Positions 26,148-35,338 of a stretch of DNA of 64,000 nucleotides are shown here, one piece after another. The stretch spans positions 496,001-560,000 of the forward strand of contig NZ_KB898353.1 of assembly GCF_000377565.1 (NCBI RefSeq). The letters are read 5' to 3'. Numbering within the stretch: the stretch's first letter is position 1; each line of letters begins with the position of its first letter. Source of the stretch: Rhizobium sp. 2MFCol3.1 (GTDB taxonomy: Bacteria > Pseudomonadota > Alphaproteobacteria > Rhizobiales > Rhizobiaceae). The translations under genes and the position numbers were made by a program. The notes below the pieces were generated by a model that worked only from the letters and a program-made list of their open reading frames with translations, ran no database searches and was not told the origin of the DNA.

Positions 26148-26597
26148 ATGTCTGTGAAACCCGGCCGCGTCACCGCCCTTACTTTGCGTGCAGGATATTT
26201 CGTCCTTGGCATATTGATGCTGGTCCTCGCCTTCATCGGTGCGCTGCTGCCGCTGATGCCGACGACCATCTTTCTGATCCTTGCCGTCTGGTGCTTCACC
26301 CGCTCGTCGCCACGGCTTGAAGCTTGGGTGCTGAACCATCCAACTTTCGGCCCAACATTGCGGGCGTGGCGTGACCAAGGCGCGATATCGATGCGCGCCA
26401 AGGCGATGGCGCTCACCGGCATGGCCGGCGGTTATGTGGTGTTCTATCTGGCGGCGAGCCCGGGCATATGGCTGGCGCTTTTCGTCGGTTTGGTGATCGG
26501 CGGCTGTGCTTATTATGTCGGGTCGCGGCCGCTGCCAGCCGCACCGGCGCCCTCAGATGCCGATCACGGCGCCGCGCCGGATAAGCCCGCGGACTGA
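26148..26597 (+). CDS. DUF454 / YbaN-family inner-membrane protein
   Basis: A 149-residue protein with the DUF454 signature: G-x-L-x-P-x-M-P-T-T-x-F-L-I-L at about 25-45 and CFTRSSPRLEAWVLNHPTFG, followed by two more helices. The C-terminal 25 residues are a Pro/Ala-rich acidic tail. The family function is unknown. It stands alone between FUSC and the convergent AraC gene. Confidence 0.88.
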   Translation: MSVKPGRVTALTLRAGYFVLGILMLVLAFIGALLPLMPTTIFLILAVWCFTRSSPRLEAWVLNHPTFGPTLRAWRDQGAISMRAKAMALTGMAGGYVVFYLAASPGIWLALFVGLVIGGCAYYVGSRPLPAAPAPSDADHGAAPDKPAD

Positions 26598-26613
26598 TCT
26601 TGCCCTATTGCTG

Positions 26614-27504
26614 TCAGCGCGGTTTGCCGACGCTGGCATACATGCCCGTGGTGCGAAATTCCGTGGGGTTGGTGCCGTAGACGCGGCGGAAGACCTTGGA
26701 AAAGTAGTTGGCATCCTCGAAACCCGAGCGGATGGCGACCTCCTTGACCGGCATGTGGGCGGTCTTCGTCAGCAGCTTGACGGCCCGTTTCAGCCGCTTC
26801 TGCAGCACATATTCGGCCGGCGGCAGGCCTTCGTTGGCGGCGAACATGCGCGAGAAGTGCGCGCGGCTGAGGCCTGCCACTCTTGCGAGGTCTTCAACCG
26901 GTAGCGGCTTTTCCAGATTGTCGGTGATGTAGTCGATCACGTGCTGCATGGTCCGGTATTCCTCGCTGAACACCGGATGCGAACCGAACACGTCGTCATA
27001 TAACGCCATCGCCGCCTCGTAGGCGATCGACGATGCAAGCCCCGGCGTCTCGCCGCCAGTGATGAGCCGCAGGCTGCAATCGGCAAGATGCTCGATCGTC
27101 TGCGGCTGCAGTTTGAGGATTGGCCCGGTGACGGCAAGGATAGAACGGTGGATGCGCAGCGCCTCCTCGCCGTTCATCGAGATCCAGAAGAACTCCCAGC
27201 GATCACCATCCTCCAGCCAGTAGCGGTGATTGTGGGGCACCAGCACCAGCAGCGTCTCGCCCTCCTTGACCCGCAACTCGCGATTCTCATAGCGCAGATT
27301 GCCCGCGCCGCTGATCGTATGCTGCAATACGGTAAAAGGCGTCTGCCCGCGCTTGCGGCCGTCCCAGTCATAGGTGGCATCCTCGCGCACCTCGTAACCG
27401 GTGCTTGTCGGCATGGTGTGCAGGGATTGTCGGCCGCGCGGCAGCGAAACAGTGCGCATGGATGGTCCGCGGTCGATCAAATCCTGCAGCACAGAATTAC
27501 CCAT
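26614..27504 (-). CDS. agpT: AraC-family regulator of alpha-galactoside utilisation (AgpT-like)
   Basis: A 296-residue AraC/XylS regulator. An N-terminal cupin-like sugar-binding domain (about 35-170; LQHTISGAGNLRYEN is the core strand pair) is followed by two C-terminal helix-turn-helix units (PVEDLARVAGLSRAHFSRMF and VKEVAIRSGFEDANYFSKVF). It is divergent from the alpha-galactosidase operon, 201 bases away, the same placement as agpT in Sinorhizobium meliloti. It probably activates the operon when alpha-galactosides are present. The symbol is by analogy. Confidence 0.88.
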   Translation of the reverse strand: MGNSVLQDLIDRGPSMRTVSLPRGRQSLHTMPTSTGYEVREDATYDWDGRKRGQTPFTVLQHTISGAGNLRYENRELRVKEGETLLVLVPHNHRYWLEDGDRWEFFWISMNGEEALRIHRSILAVTGPILKLQPQTIEHLADCSLRLITGGETPGLASSIAYEAAMALYDDVFGSHPVFSEEYRTMQHVIDYITDNLEKPLPVEDLARVAGLSRAHFSRMFAANEGLPPAEYVLQKRLKRAVKLLTKTAHMPVKEVAIRSGFEDANYFSKVFRRVYGTNPTEFRTTGMYASVGKPR

Positions 27505-27705
27505 GAAAGCATAATCCTTCTCTGGCGGCCCGGAATTTTTTACGCATAATCCGCCCCAAGAGAGAGAACACCGCCGGGCTTGAGGAGCGGCGGGGAGGAG
27601 AATAAGCCGGATTTCTGGCCTTTTTCGGCGTCGGACGCAAGCCCGCGGCCTATTCTTCTTCCTGTTATCCAATCCCGGCATTTTAATCGCATCGAGGCTA
27701 GGATC

Positions 27706-29172
27706 ATGAGTTTCAAAATCGCTATCATTGGCGCAGGCAGCGTCGGCTTCACGAAAAAGCTGTTCACCGACATTCTGTGCGTTCCGGAGTTCCGGGACAT
27801 CGAGTTCGCGCTCACCGACATGAGCGAGCACAATCTGCAGATGATCAAGCAGATCCTCGACACGATCGTCTCCGCAAACAAGCTGCCGACCAAGGTGACG
27901 GCGACGACCAACCGCCGCGAGGCTCTGACCGGCGCCCGCTATATCATCAGCTGCGTGCGCGTCGGCGGTCTCGAAGCCTATGCCGACGATATCAGGATTC
28001 CGCTGAAATACGGCATCGACCAGTGCGTCGGTGATACGATCTGCGCCGGCGGCATTCTCTACGGCCAGCGCAACATCCCCGTCATTCTCGACTTCTGCAA
28101 GGATATCCGCGAAGTCGCCGAGCCGGGCGCCAAATTCCTGAACTACGCGAACCCGATGGCGATGAACACCTGGGCCGCGATCGAATACGGCAAGGTCGAT
28201 ACAGTCGGGCTCTGCCACGGCGTCCAGCACGGCGCCGAACAGATCGCCGAAGTGCTCGGCGCGAAGTCGGTCTCCGAGCTCGACTACATCTGCTCGGGCA
28301 TCAACCACCAGACCTGGTTCGTCGATCTGAAGCTCAACGGCCGCAAGATCGGCAAGGATGAGCTGGTTGCCGCCTTCGAGGCGCATCCGGTGTTCTCGCA
28401 GCAGGAAAAGCTGCGCATCGACGTCCTGAAGCGCTTCGGCGTCTATTCGACGGAGAGCAATGGCCACCTCTCGGAATACCTGCCCTGGTACCGCAAGCGG
28501 CCGGATGAGATCACCAAGTGGATCGACATGTCCGACTGGATCCACGGCGAGACCGGCGGCTATCTCCGCCACTCGACGGAAACCCGCAATTGGTTCGAGA
28601 CGGAATTCCCGCAGTTCCTTGCTTCGGCCGAAAAGCCGATCGATCCGGCCAAGCGCTCCAACGAGCACGCCAGCCATATCCTCGAGGCGCTGGAAACGGG
28701 CCGCGTCTATCGCGGTCACTTCAACCTCAAGAACAACGGCGTGATCACCAACCTGCCTTCGGATGCGATCATCGAATCGCCCGGCTTCGTCGATCGCTTC
28801 GGCATCAACATGGTCTCCGGCATCACCATTCCGGAAGCCTGTGCCGCGACCTGCATGGCCTCGATCAACGTCCAGCGCATGTCGGTTCATGCCGCCATCA
28901 GCGGTGACATCGATCTGCTGAAGCTCGCCGTCCTCCACGACCCGCTGGTCGGCGCGGTGGCGACGCCGGAAGAGGTCTGGCAGATGGTCGATGAAATGGT
29001 CGTCGCCCAGGCACGCTGGTTGCCGCAATATGCGGATGCGGTTCCGGCCGCCAAGGAGCGTCTGGCGAAGTCGACCGTGAAGACCCGTGAATGGGCGGGT
29101 GCGGCACGCCGCAACGTCCGCTCGATCGACGAGCTCCGCGCCGAGAAGGCGGCGCTCAAGCAGGCCGTGTAA
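27706..29172 (+). CDS. agaL1: Alpha-galactosidase, glycoside hydrolase family 4 (first copy)
   Basis: A 488-residue NAD+- and Mn2+-dependent GH4 enzyme. The Rossmann motif IIGAGSVGF starts at residue 7. The metal ligands of the family are C170 (VGLCHGVQ) and H201 (SGINHQTWF), and the NPM motif is at 149-151. It cleaves terminal alpha-galactose from melibiose or raffinose in the cytoplasm by an oxidation-elimination mechanism. It is the first gene of the operon. The start at ATG 27706 has AGGAT upstream; the open frame before it is leader. Confidence 0.92.
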   Translation: MSFKIAIIGAGSVGFTKKLFTDILCVPEFRDIEFALTDMSEHNLQMIKQILDTIVSANKLPTKVTATTNRREALTGARYIISCVRVGGLEAYADDIRIPLKYGIDQCVGDTICAGGILYGQRNIPVILDFCKDIREVAEPGAKFLNYANPMAMNTWAAIEYGKVDTVGLCHGVQHGAEQIAEVLGAKSVSELDYICSGINHQTWFVDLKLNGRKIGKDELVAAFEAHPVFSQQEKLRIDVLKRFGVYSTESNGHLSEYLPWYRKRPDEITKWIDMSDWIHGETGGYLRHSTETRNWFETEFPQFLASAEKPIDPAKRSNEHASHILEALETGRVYRGHFNLKNNGVITNLPSDAIIESPGFVDRFGINMVSGITIPEACAATCMASINVQRMSVHAAISGDIDLLKLAVLHDPLVGAVATPEEVWQMVDEMVVAQARWLPQYADAVPAAKERLAKSTVKTREWAGAARRNVRSIDELRAEKAALKQAV

Positions 29173-29190
29173 GTTCCCCGGAGGACGGGT

Positions 29191-29224
29191 GGCGATGGCG
29201 TTCCAAGGAGGGGACGCCATCGCC
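29191..29224 (+). other. Intercistronic hairpin between alpha-galactosidase and binding-protein genes
   Basis: Perfect 11-bp stem GGCGATGGCGT / ACGCCATCGCC (29191-29201 and 29214-29224) with a 12-base loop and no T-run. It probably stabilises or separates mRNA segments within the operon. Confidence 0.6.
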
Positions 29225-29296
29225 GCAAGCCCGTTTCCGGATCGTTGAGGAGAACCGGGGCAGCCGACAAGCGTCCCGACACAAAAGGGAGAGACG

Positions 29297-31384
29297 ATGA
29301 GACATTACCGCAACCTTGGCGTTCTGGCCGGACTGGCGCTGAGCGTCTCCGTTTCGGCTTTGAGCGCCTACGCCTCCGAGCCGACGACACCGCCCGTTCC
29401 GCCGCAGTTCCCGGCGGAAGGCAAGATCAAGTACGTATCGAGAGACTACATCGAGGAGTTCAAGGCGCTCCCCTCGTATAACGAACCGGAGTGGGTGAAG
29501 AAGAACTTCGTCGATACCGGCAAGCTTCCGCCCGTCAAGGACCGTCTCCCCAAGGAGCCGCTGGTCTTCAAGACCGAGAACATGGTCGACGGCGTCGGCG
29601 TCTATGGCGACACGCTGCGCCACGTCATCGGCGGCCGGCCGGAAGGCTGGAACTACGGCGCCGGCCAGACGCAAGGCTGGGGCGGTATCGACATCGGCCT
29701 TTCCGAATGCCTGACGCGCACCGCACCGCTCTTCCAGGTCGAAGCCAAGGACACCGAGCCGCTTCCGAACCTCGCCAAGGGCTGGGAATGGTCGCAGGAC
29801 GGCCACAAGCTGACCATGCACCTCATCGAAGGCGCCAAGTGGTCTGACGGCGTCGCCTTCAACGCCGACGACATCATGTTCTACTGGGAAGACGAAGTCA
29901 TCGATCCCAATGTCTCGCCGCTCGGCGGCGGCGCTTCGCCCGAGGCCTTCGGCGAGGGAACCACGCTGAAGAAGATCGACGACTACACCGTCGAGTGGAC
30001 CTTCAAGGAAGCCTTCCCGAAGCAATATCTCTACACGATGGCCTATCCGAGCTTCTGCCCGGGCCCGTCGCATATCCTCAAGCCACAGCATCCGAAATAT
30101 TCGAAGAACACCTACGACCAGTTCAAGAACGCCTTCCCGCCGGAATACATGAACATGCCCGTGATGGGTGGCTGGGTGCCGGTCGAATATCGTCCCGACG
30201 ACATCATCGTGATGCGCCGCAACCCCTACTACTGGAAGGTCGACGAGAAGGGCAACCAACTGCCTTACCTCAACGAGCTGCACTACAAGCTCTCGACCTG
30301 GGCTGACCGCGACGTGCAGGCCGTTGCCGGCTCGGGCGACATCTCGAACCTCGAGCAGCCGGAAAACTTCGTGGCATCGCTGAAGCGCGCCGCCGAAAAG
30401 ACGGCACCCGCCCGTCTCGCCTTCGGCCCGCGCCTGATCGGCTACAACATGCGCATGAACCTCTCCGGCAACGGCTGGGGTGAACCGGATGCGCGCAGCC
30501 AGGCAGTCCGCGAGCTGAACCGCAACGAGGACTTCCGCAAGGCGATCACCATGGGGCTCGACCGCAAGGCGATCGGCGACTCTCTCGTCAAGGGTCCGTT
30601 CACGGCGATCTATCCCGGTGGCCTGTCGTCCGGCACGAGCTTCTACGACCGCAGCTCTGTCGTCTACTATCCCTTCGACCTCAAGGGCGCCAAGGCGCTG
30701 CTCGAAAAGGTCGGCCTGAAGGATACCGATGGCGACGGCTTCGTGAACTTCCCGGCATCGACCGAAGGCGGCAAGAACGTCGAGATCGTGCTTCTGGTCA
30801 ACAACGGCTACGCCACCGACAAGAGCCTTGCCGAAGGCGTCGTCGGCCAGATGGAGAAGCTCGGCATCAAGGTCATCCTGAACGCCCTCGACGGCCCGAA
30901 GCGTGACGACGCGCATTACGGCGGTCGCTTCGACTGGCTGATCCAGCGCAGCTCGCCGGAACTGGCTTCCGTAGTCCAGAACACGGAGCAGCTTGCTCCG
31001 GTTGGTCCGCGCACCAGCTGGCAGCACCGCGCCGGCAAGGACGGCAAGGTCGACCTGATGCCCTACGAGGAAAAGCTCGTGGACATCGTCACCAAGTTCC
31101 AGACGAGCCAGGACAACAACGAGCGCGTCGAGCTGATGAAGCAGTACCAGAAGGTCGCGACCGAAAACGTCGATACCGTCGGGCTCACGGAATATCCGGG
31201 CGCGCTGATCATCAACAAGCGCTTCTCGAACGTGCCGGCTGGTACTCCGATCTTCATGTTCAACTGGGCTGAAGACTCCGTCATCCGCGAACGCCTGTGG
31301 GTGGCCGCCGACAAGCAGGGCAAGTACGAGCTGTTCCCCGAGCAGCTGCCCGGCAAGCCCGGCGAAAAGGGTCCGATCAACTAA
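29297..31384 (+). CDS. agpA: Alpha-galactoside ABC importer periplasmic binding protein
   Basis: A 695-residue secreted solute-binding protein of family 5 (the DppA/OppA fold), large for the family, as AgpA is. The signal peptide covers about residues 1-29. The core shows LAKGWEWSQDGHKLTMHL and WSDGVAFNADDIMFYWEDE, the hallmark of family 5. In rhizobia AgpA binds melibiose and raffinose. Gene order (GH4, binding protein, two permeases, double ATPase, GH4) matches the Sinorhizobium agp locus. Confidence 0.92.
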   Translation: MRHYRNLGVLAGLALSVSVSALSAYASEPTTPPVPPQFPAEGKIKYVSRDYIEEFKALPSYNEPEWVKKNFVDTGKLPPVKDRLPKEPLVFKTENMVDGVGVYGDTLRHVIGGRPEGWNYGAGQTQGWGGIDIGLSECLTRTAPLFQVEAKDTEPLPNLAKGWEWSQDGHKLTMHLIEGAKWSDGVAFNADDIMFYWEDEVIDPNVSPLGGGASPEAFGEGTTLKKIDDYTVEWTFKEAFPKQYLYTMAYPSFCPGPSHILKPQHPKYSKNTYDQFKNAFPPEYMNMPVMGGWVPVEYRPDDIIVMRRNPYYWKVDEKGNQLPYLNELHYKLSTWADRDVQAVAGSGDISNLEQPENFVASLKRAAEKTAPARLAFGPRLIGYNMRMNLSGNGWGEPDARSQAVRELNRNEDFRKAITMGLDRKAIGDSLVKGPFTAIYPGGLSSGTSFYDRSSVVYYPFDLKGAKALLEKVGLKDTDGDGFVNFPASTEGGKNVEIVLLVNNGYATDKSLAEGVVGQMEKLGIKVILNALDGPKRDDAHYGGRFDWLIQRSSPELASVVQNTEQLAPVGPRTSWQHRAGKDGKVDLMPYEEKLVDIVTKFQTSQDNNERVELMKQYQKVATENVDTVGLTEYPGALIINKRFSNVPAGTPIFMFNWAEDSVIRERLWVAADKQGKYELFPEQLPGKPGEKGPIN

Positions 31385-31406
31385 GTTCTCCTCCCGAAGA
31401 AACGGA

Positions 31407-31431
31407 CCGGCCGCGCGTGATGCGCGGCCGG
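31407..31431 (+). other. Intercistronic hairpin after the binding-protein gene
   Basis: Perfect 10-bp GC stem CCGGCCGCGC / GCGCGGCCGG (31407-31416 and 31422-31431) with a 5-base loop and no T-run. Hairpins at this place often keep binding-protein mRNA more abundant than permease mRNA. Confidence 0.6.
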
Positions 31432-31492
31432 GCAAGATCAACAAGCCGGCCGCACCGAAAGGCGCGACTGGCAGCAAGGAGAAACGAGCCCG

Positions 31493-32500
31493 ATGTTACG
31501 CTTCCTGCTCGTGCGCATAGCGTCCGCCATCCCCGTCCTGATCATCCTGAGCATCGTGACCTTCGCGATCATCCAGGCTCCGCCGGGCGACTATGCCGAC
31601 TATATCCGATCGCAGCTGATCAACCAGAGCGGCGCGTCCTTCGAAGCCGCCGACGCACAGGCCCAGGCCTACCGCGTCGCCCATGGCCTCGACCAACCGA
31701 TGGTCATTCAGTATTTCGCCTGGATCAAGGGCATCGTCACCCAGGGCGATTTCGGCTACAGCATGTTCTACAACAAGCCGGTCGCCGACGTCGTGGCCGA
31801 GCGCCTGCCGCGCACGCTGCTGCTCGCGCTCGTCTGTCACATCTTCGCATCGGTTCTCGGCATCGGCTTCGGCATCTGGGCGGCCACCCGCCAGTACAGC
31901 TGGATCGACAGCCTGCTCTCCGGCGTTTCCTTCCTCGGCATGACGGTGCCGCGCTTCCTGATGGCGCTGATCATCGTCTACCTCCTCGTTTTCCAGTTCA
32001 ACGTCTCGGAGATCGGCAGCTTCTTCTCGCCGCAATATGGCGGAGCGCCGTGGTCCTGGGCGAAATTCGTCGACCTCGTCAGCCACGTCTGGCCTGTCGT
32101 CGCCATCGCCACCTTCGGCGGTCTCGCCTACAACATGCGCGTCATGCGCGGCAATCTGCTCGATACGTTGAACGCGCAATATGTCGAGACAGCCCGCGCC
32201 AAGGGCCTGTCGGGCAGCGCGGTCGTGATGCGCCATGCGGTGCCCAATGCGCTGCACCCGCTCGTCATGTACCAGGGCGTCGTGCTTCCCTACATGCTGA
32301 CCGGCGAAATCGAGACGGCGATCATCTTCTCGCTGCCAACAGTCGGCCCTGCCATCGTCGGCTCCATGGCGATTGGCGACGTCTATGTCACCGCCACCTT
32401 CATGATGGTTCTTTCGGCAACGCTGATCGTCGGCAACATCATCGCCGACATGCTGCTTGCCATGCTGGACCCGCGTGTCCGCCAGTACGGAGGAGCCTGA
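31493..32500 (+). CDS. agpB: Alpha-galactoside ABC importer permease (DppB-like)
   Basis: A 335-residue permease with about six helices. The N-terminus MLRFLLVRIASAIPVLIILS and the EAA loop ETARAKGLSGSAVVMRHAVPNALHP are typical of DppB-type subunits. It lies 108 bases after agpA and is followed by the second permease one base later. Confidence 0.92.
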   Translation: MLRFLLVRIASAIPVLIILSIVTFAIIQAPPGDYADYIRSQLINQSGASFEAADAQAQAYRVAHGLDQPMVIQYFAWIKGIVTQGDFGYSMFYNKPVADVVAERLPRTLLLALVCHIFASVLGIGFGIWAATRQYSWIDSLLSGVSFLGMTVPRFLMALIIVYLLVFQFNVSEIGSFFSPQYGGAPWSWAKFVDLVSHVWPVVAIATFGGLAYNMRVMRGNLLDTLNAQYVETARAKGLSGSAVVMRHAVPNALHPLVMYQGVVLPYMLTGEIETAIIFSLPTVGPAIVGSMAIGDVYVTATFMMVLSATLIVGNIIADMLLAMLDPRVRQYGGA

Positions 32501-32501
32501 T

Positions 32502-33635
32502 ATGCTCGCCTTCGATTCCGCTCCCCCGCCGCCGCACGAAGAGACCGTCAAGGGTCTGCATAACGGCAACGAAAGCTATCTGTCGCTGGTCTGGCGTCGC
32601 CTGCGCCGTTCCTGGACCGGCATGATGGGCCTCGTGCTCGTCGGCCTGCTGCTGATGATGGCCGTCTTCGCCGATTTCTTCGCGCCGATGGACCCCAAGG
32701 CCACCGATACCGGCTTCGCGCCGCCGCAGATGGTGAGCTTCCACGACAAGGACGGCAATCTGACCTATCCGCCGCGCGTCTATGCGCTAGGCGAATCCGA
32801 GGAGCTCGATCCCGTCACCTTCCAGCCGATCGTCGGCCCCGATTACGACAATCCGCGCGTGCTAGGCTTCTTCGTCAAGGGCTCGGAGTACAAGCTTCTC
32901 GGCCTGATCCCGACCGACCGTCACTTCTTCGGCTCCGTCGATGGCCAGCCGGTGCATTTTCTTGGTACCGACAAGTTCGGCCGTGACGTTCTCTCGCGCG
33001 CCATCATCGGCTCGCGCATCTCGCTCACCATCGCTCTGACGGTCGTATTCATCGTCACCGTCATCGGCACCACCGTCGGCATGGTCTCCGGCTATTTCGG
33101 TGGCTCGTTCGATGCCTGGGTACAGCGCTTCGTGGAAATCGTGCTCGCCTTTCCGCAGCTGCCGCTTTATCTGGCGCTAACCTCGCTGATCCCGGTGACG
33201 GCGCCGACCAATGTGTTCCTTGCCTTCGTCATCGTCGTCATGTCGGCGCTCGGCTGGGCGCAGATGTCGCGCGAGGTGCGCGGCAAGACGCTGGCGCTCG
33301 CCCGTATCGACTATGTGCGTGCGGCCATGGCCGTCGGCGCCACCGACCGGCGCATCATCTTCCAGCACATCTTCCCGAACGTGATGAGCCACGTCATCGT
33401 TGCCGTCACGCTGCATATCCCGAGCGTCGTGCTGCTCGAATCCTTCCTCGGCTTCCTCGGCTTTGCCGTGAAGCCGCCGCTGATCTCCTGGGGTCTGATG
33501 CTGCAGGACACCGCCAACTACTCGGTGATCGGCACCTATCCCTGGATCCTCGCCCCCGTCGGCTTCGTGCTCGTCACCGTCTTCGCGTTCAACGCGCTCG
33601 GCGACGGTCTGCGCGACGCGGTCGATCCCTATTGA
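32502..33635 (+). CDS. agpC: Alpha-galactoside ABC importer permease (DppC-like)
   Basis: A 377-residue permease. A long insert between the first helix and the core (about residues 60-155) is typical of the larger DppC relatives. FLGTDKFGRDVLSR and the EAA loop DYVRAAMAVGATDRRIIFQH are conserved. GGAGGA precedes ATG 32502, and the start is one base after the agpB stop. Confidence 0.92.
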   Translation: MLAFDSAPPPPHEETVKGLHNGNESYLSLVWRRLRRSWTGMMGLVLVGLLLMMAVFADFFAPMDPKATDTGFAPPQMVSFHDKDGNLTYPPRVYALGESEELDPVTFQPIVGPDYDNPRVLGFFVKGSEYKLLGLIPTDRHFFGSVDGQPVHFLGTDKFGRDVLSRAIIGSRISLTIALTVVFIVTVIGTTVGMVSGYFGGSFDAWVQRFVEIVLAFPQLPLYLALTSLIPVTAPTNVFLAFVIVVMSALGWAQMSREVRGKTLALARIDYVRAAMAVGATDRRIIFQHIFPNVMSHVIVAVTLHIPSVVLLESFLGFLGFAVKPPLISWGLMLQDTANYSVIGTYPWILAPVGFVLVTVFAFNALGDGLRDAVDPY

Positions 33636-33649
33636 TTGAGGTGAAGAAC

Positions 33650-35317
33650 ATGGCTCTCGCACTCGTCAACTCGTTTGCCCCGCCCGTCCGCTTCGATCAC
33701 GATGCGCACACGGAAAGCCCGGTCATCGACGCCCGCAACATCGGCGTCAACTTCAAGGTCGAGCATGGCACCGTGGAAGCGGTGAAGGATATCTCCTTCC
33801 AGCTCTACCGCGGGGAAACCATCGCCATCGTCGGCGAATCCGGTTCCGGCAAGTCCGTGACGGCCCGCACCGTCATGGGGCTCCTGTCGAAACGCGCCGT
33901 CGTCGCGCCGAAATCGACCGTCGACTATGACGGCGCCAATATCCTGAAATATCCCGAGCGCGAGCGCCGCAAGCTGCGCGGCGACCGGATCTCGATGATC
34001 TTCCAGGAGCCGATGAGCTCGCTGAACCCGATCTACACGATCGGCAGCCAGATCGTCGAAGCCATCCGCGTACACCGCAAGGTGAGCAAGAAGCAGGCGG
34101 AAGCGCGCGCGCTCGAACTTCTGAAGCAGGTGCAGATCCCCGATCCCGAAGCGCGCCTGAAGCAGTATCCGCACCAGCTGTCGGGCGGCCAGCGCCAGCG
34201 AGTGATGATCGCCATGGCGCTCTCCAACGAGCCGGATGTGCTCATTGCCGACGAGCCGACCACCGCGCTCGACGTGACGGTGCAGGCGCAGATCCTCAAC
34301 CTCATCCGCAACCTGCAGAAGGAAATGCGGATGGCGGTGATCCTGATCACCCACGACCTCACCGTCGTCAGGCAGTTCTCCGACTACGTCTACGTGATGC
34401 AACACGGCGAAATGCGCGAGCACAACACGACGGAGAAGCTCTTCGCCAATCCGCAGCACAGCTACACCAAGCATCTGCTGAGTTCCGAGCCGCGCGGCCA
34501 GGCGAACCCGCTGCCGGAGGGCTCCGAGGTCATCCTCGACGCCAAGGGCGTGCGCGTGTCCTTCATGATGCGCCACGGCAGCTTCTTCAAGCCGGAGCTG
34601 AAGGAACTCGTGGCCGTCGACAGCTTGGGGCTGACGCTGCGCAAGCACGAGACGCTCGGGCTCGTGGGCGAATCCGGCTCCGGCAAGACGACCTTCGGGC
34701 AGGCGCTGCTGCGGTTGAACGATGCCGACAATGGCGAGATCTATTTCGACCGCCAGCCGATCCACGGCAAGTCTCGCACCGAGATGCGGCCGCTGCGCTC
34801 ACGCATGCAGATCGTCTTCCAGGATCCGTTCTCATCGCTCAATCCGCGCATGACGATCGGCCAGATCATCGAGGAAGGGCTTGTGGTCAACAAGCTCGGC
34901 GCCACCAAGGCCGAGCGGCTGGACCGTGTGCGCGAGGCGCTGATCGCGGCTGGCATGCCGGGCAATATCCTGTCGCGCTTTCCGCACGAATTCTCGGGCG
35001 GCCAGCGCCAGCGTATCGCCATTGCGCGCGCCATCGCGCTCGAGCCGGAATTCATCCTGCTCGACGAGCCGACATCGGCGCTCGACCTATCGGTCCAGGC
35101 GCAGATCATCGAGCTCTTGCGCAAGCTGCAGGACGAGCGCGGCCTCAGCTATCTCTTCATTTCGCACGATCTCAAGGTCGTGCGTGCCCTCTGCCACCGG
35201 GTGATTGTCATGCAGCATGGCAAGATCATGGAAGAGGGGCCCGTCAACGAAGTTCTCACCAATCCCAAGACCGCCTACACCGAACGGCTCGTGAAAGCCG
35301 CTTTCGAGGTAGCCTGA
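33650..35317 (+). CDS. agpD: Alpha-galactoside ABC importer double ATPase
   Basis: A 555-residue protein with two fused ABC domains of the DppD/DppF type. The Walker A motifs are GESGSGKSV and GESGSGKTT, the signatures LSGGQRQRVMIAMAL and FSGGQRQRIAIARAI, and both Walker B blocks (DEPTTALD, DEPTSALD) are intact. I use ATG 33650, with GAGG upstream; a TTG at 33632 overlapping the previous stop is also open. One polypeptide supplies both ATPase sites, so no separate F subunit is needed. Confidence 0.92.
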   Translation: MALALVNSFAPPVRFDHDAHTESPVIDARNIGVNFKVEHGTVEAVKDISFQLYRGETIAIVGESGSGKSVTARTVMGLLSKRAVVAPKSTVDYDGANILKYPERERRKLRGDRISMIFQEPMSSLNPIYTIGSQIVEAIRVHRKVSKKQAEARALELLKQVQIPDPEARLKQYPHQLSGGQRQRVMIAMALSNEPDVLIADEPTTALDVTVQAQILNLIRNLQKEMRMAVILITHDLTVVRQFSDYVYVMQHGEMREHNTTEKLFANPQHSYTKHLLSSEPRGQANPLPEGSEVILDAKGVRVSFMMRHGSFFKPELKELVAVDSLGLTLRKHETLGLVGESGSGKTTFGQALLRLNDADNGEIYFDRQPIHGKSRTEMRPLRSRMQIVFQDPFSSLNPRMTIGQIIEEGLVVNKLGATKAERLDRVREALIAAGMPGNILSRFPHEFSGGQRQRIAIARAIALEPEFILLDEPTSALDLSVQAQIIELLRKLQDERGLSYLFISHDLKVVRALCHRVIVMQHGKIMEEGPVNEVLTNPKTAYTERLVKAAFEVA

Positions 35318-35338
35318 TTGCCAATGCCGGAGGATATT

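Noticed and set aside
27571..27593. GC hairpin CCGCCG / CGGCGG in the agpT-agaL1 gap
   Set aside because: Short arms and a long loop in GC-rich DNA; no positional argument for an operator or attenuator.
27505..29220. Minus-strand frame continuing upstream of the AraC regulator (868 codons in total)
   Set aside because: Only the AraC part (to ATG 27504) has family sequence; the rest is antisense to agaL1.
31388..31395. CTCCTCCC after the agpA stop, resembling the small-RNA loop motif
   Set aside because: It is not in the loop of any hairpin; the nearby hairpin (31407-31431) has a different loop.
29156..31477. Minus-strand open frame (773 codons) opposite agpA
   Set aside because: Antisense shadow of the binding-protein gene, without recognisable domains.
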